A stretch of DNA of 5,086 bases from NCBI GenBank assembly GCA_030425945.1, contig JAUHZL010000235.1:1-5086 (forward strand). The letters run 5' to 3'. Made by a program: the position numbers and the translations under genes. Shown in pieces: positions 4,788-5,086 of the stretch. Position 1 is the first letter of the stretch, and each line of letters opens with the position of its first letter. The DNA comes from Alphaproteobacteria bacterium. Its GTDB lineage: Bacteria > Pseudomonadota > Alphaproteobacteria > Rhodobacterales > Rhodobacteraceae. The notes beneath the pieces were generated by a model. That model worked only from the letters and a program-made list of their open reading frames with translations, did not search any database and was not told the origin of the DNA.

Positions 4788-5086
4788 ATGGCGGACGCAG
4801 CCGTTCATGGCCACGGGCACGAGGACGAGCGGGGCTTCTTCACCCGCTGGTTCATGTCCACCAACCACAAGGACATCGGGATTCTCTACCTGCTGACGGC
4901 AGGCCTGGCCGGGTTCATCTCGGTCGCCTTCACCGTCTACATGCGGCTGGAGCTGATGGAACCGGGCGTGCAGTACATGTGCCTCGAAGGCGCGCGTCTG
5001 ACCGCCGCGGCGGCGGGCGAGTGCACCCCGAACGGCCACCTCTGGAACGTGCTGATCACCGGCCACGGCATCCTGATGATGTTCTT
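4788..5086 (+). CDS. ctaD: Cytochrome c oxidase (aa3-type) subunit I, N-terminal part, 3' end cut by window
   Basis: Subunit I of the aa3 oxidase holds heme a and the heme a3/CuB oxygen-reducing centre in the inner membrane and couples electron transfer from cytochrome c to proton pumping. Only the first 99 of roughly 550 residues are present. A His-rich start (MADAAVHGHGH) leads to FFTRWFMSTNHKDIG (17-31), the family's signature before helix I. Helix I covers about 31-52. The periplasmic loop carries GVQYMCLEGAR (60-70) and a second Cys at 79, both at positions I recall as conserved in Paracoccus/Rhodobacter enzymes. NGHLWNV (82-88) then opens helix II with TGHGILMMF (91-99), in which His93 should be the low-spin heme a ligand. 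Catalytic-site residues lie beyond the edge. The ATG is fixed by AGGAG at 4776-4780, seven bases upstream. It is preceded by a long control region with an FNR-type box. Confidence 0.97.
   Translation, partial: MADAAVHGHGHEDERGFFTRWFMSTNHKDIGILYLLTAGLAGFISVAFTVYMRLELMEPGVQYMCLEGARLTAAAAGECTPNGHLWNVLITGHGILMMF

Noticed and set aside
4612..4896. A 94-codon frame starting upstream of ctaD
   Set aside because: It overlaps the FNR box, the ctaD ribosome site and the start of ctaD out of phase, with no ribosome site of its own and no recognisable protein.

Overview
The window is very GC-rich and carries no phage, transposon, rRNA, tRNA or CRISPR signal. Two things point to an alphaproteobacterium of the Rhodobacter/Paracoccus/Roseobacter group (Rhodobacterales). 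The aa3-type cytochrome c oxidase subunit I has the characteristic Paracoccus/Rhodobacter N-terminus, and the LipB is close to alphaproteobacterial forms. The assignment rests on protein recognition, not on a search.

Layout, left to right. (1) The 3' part of a membrane-anchored LytTR DNA-binding protein, cut by the left edge (1-783, +). (2) lipB, octanoyltransferase of lipoate synthesis (849-1499, +). (3) A 214-residue protein with a type IVb-pilin-like N-terminus and a secreted beta-sandwich-like C-terminal part (1620-2264, +). (4) A small DUF2306-like membrane protein on the opposite strand (2257-2763, -), convergent with and overlapping the end of gene 3. (5) A second, complete membrane-anchored LytTR protein (2847-3656, +), paralogous to gene 1. 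(6) A second pilin-like/beta-sandwich protein (3736-4410, +), paralogous to gene 3 and probably starting at TTG. (7) A 377-base non-coding region with an FNR-type box, an 18-bp perfect palindrome and two further dyads. (8) The first 99 codons of ctaD (4788 to the right edge, +).

lipB and ctaD are ordinary metabolic genes: protein lipoylation and aerobic respiration. Between and around them sits the less ordinary part. The unit 'transmembrane LytTR regulator followed by pilin-like secreted protein' occurs twice, with lipB inside the first copy and the DUF2306 gene between the copies. The two pilin-like proteins are nearly identical around the prepilin-peptidase/transmembrane segment, with a 26-base exact DNA match, but very different in the exposed C-terminal part. 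That pattern fits two surface-displayed or pilus-associated binding proteins sharing one export route, each perhaps controlled by its neighbouring regulator. The pairing and the regulatory link are inferences from gene order and sequence.
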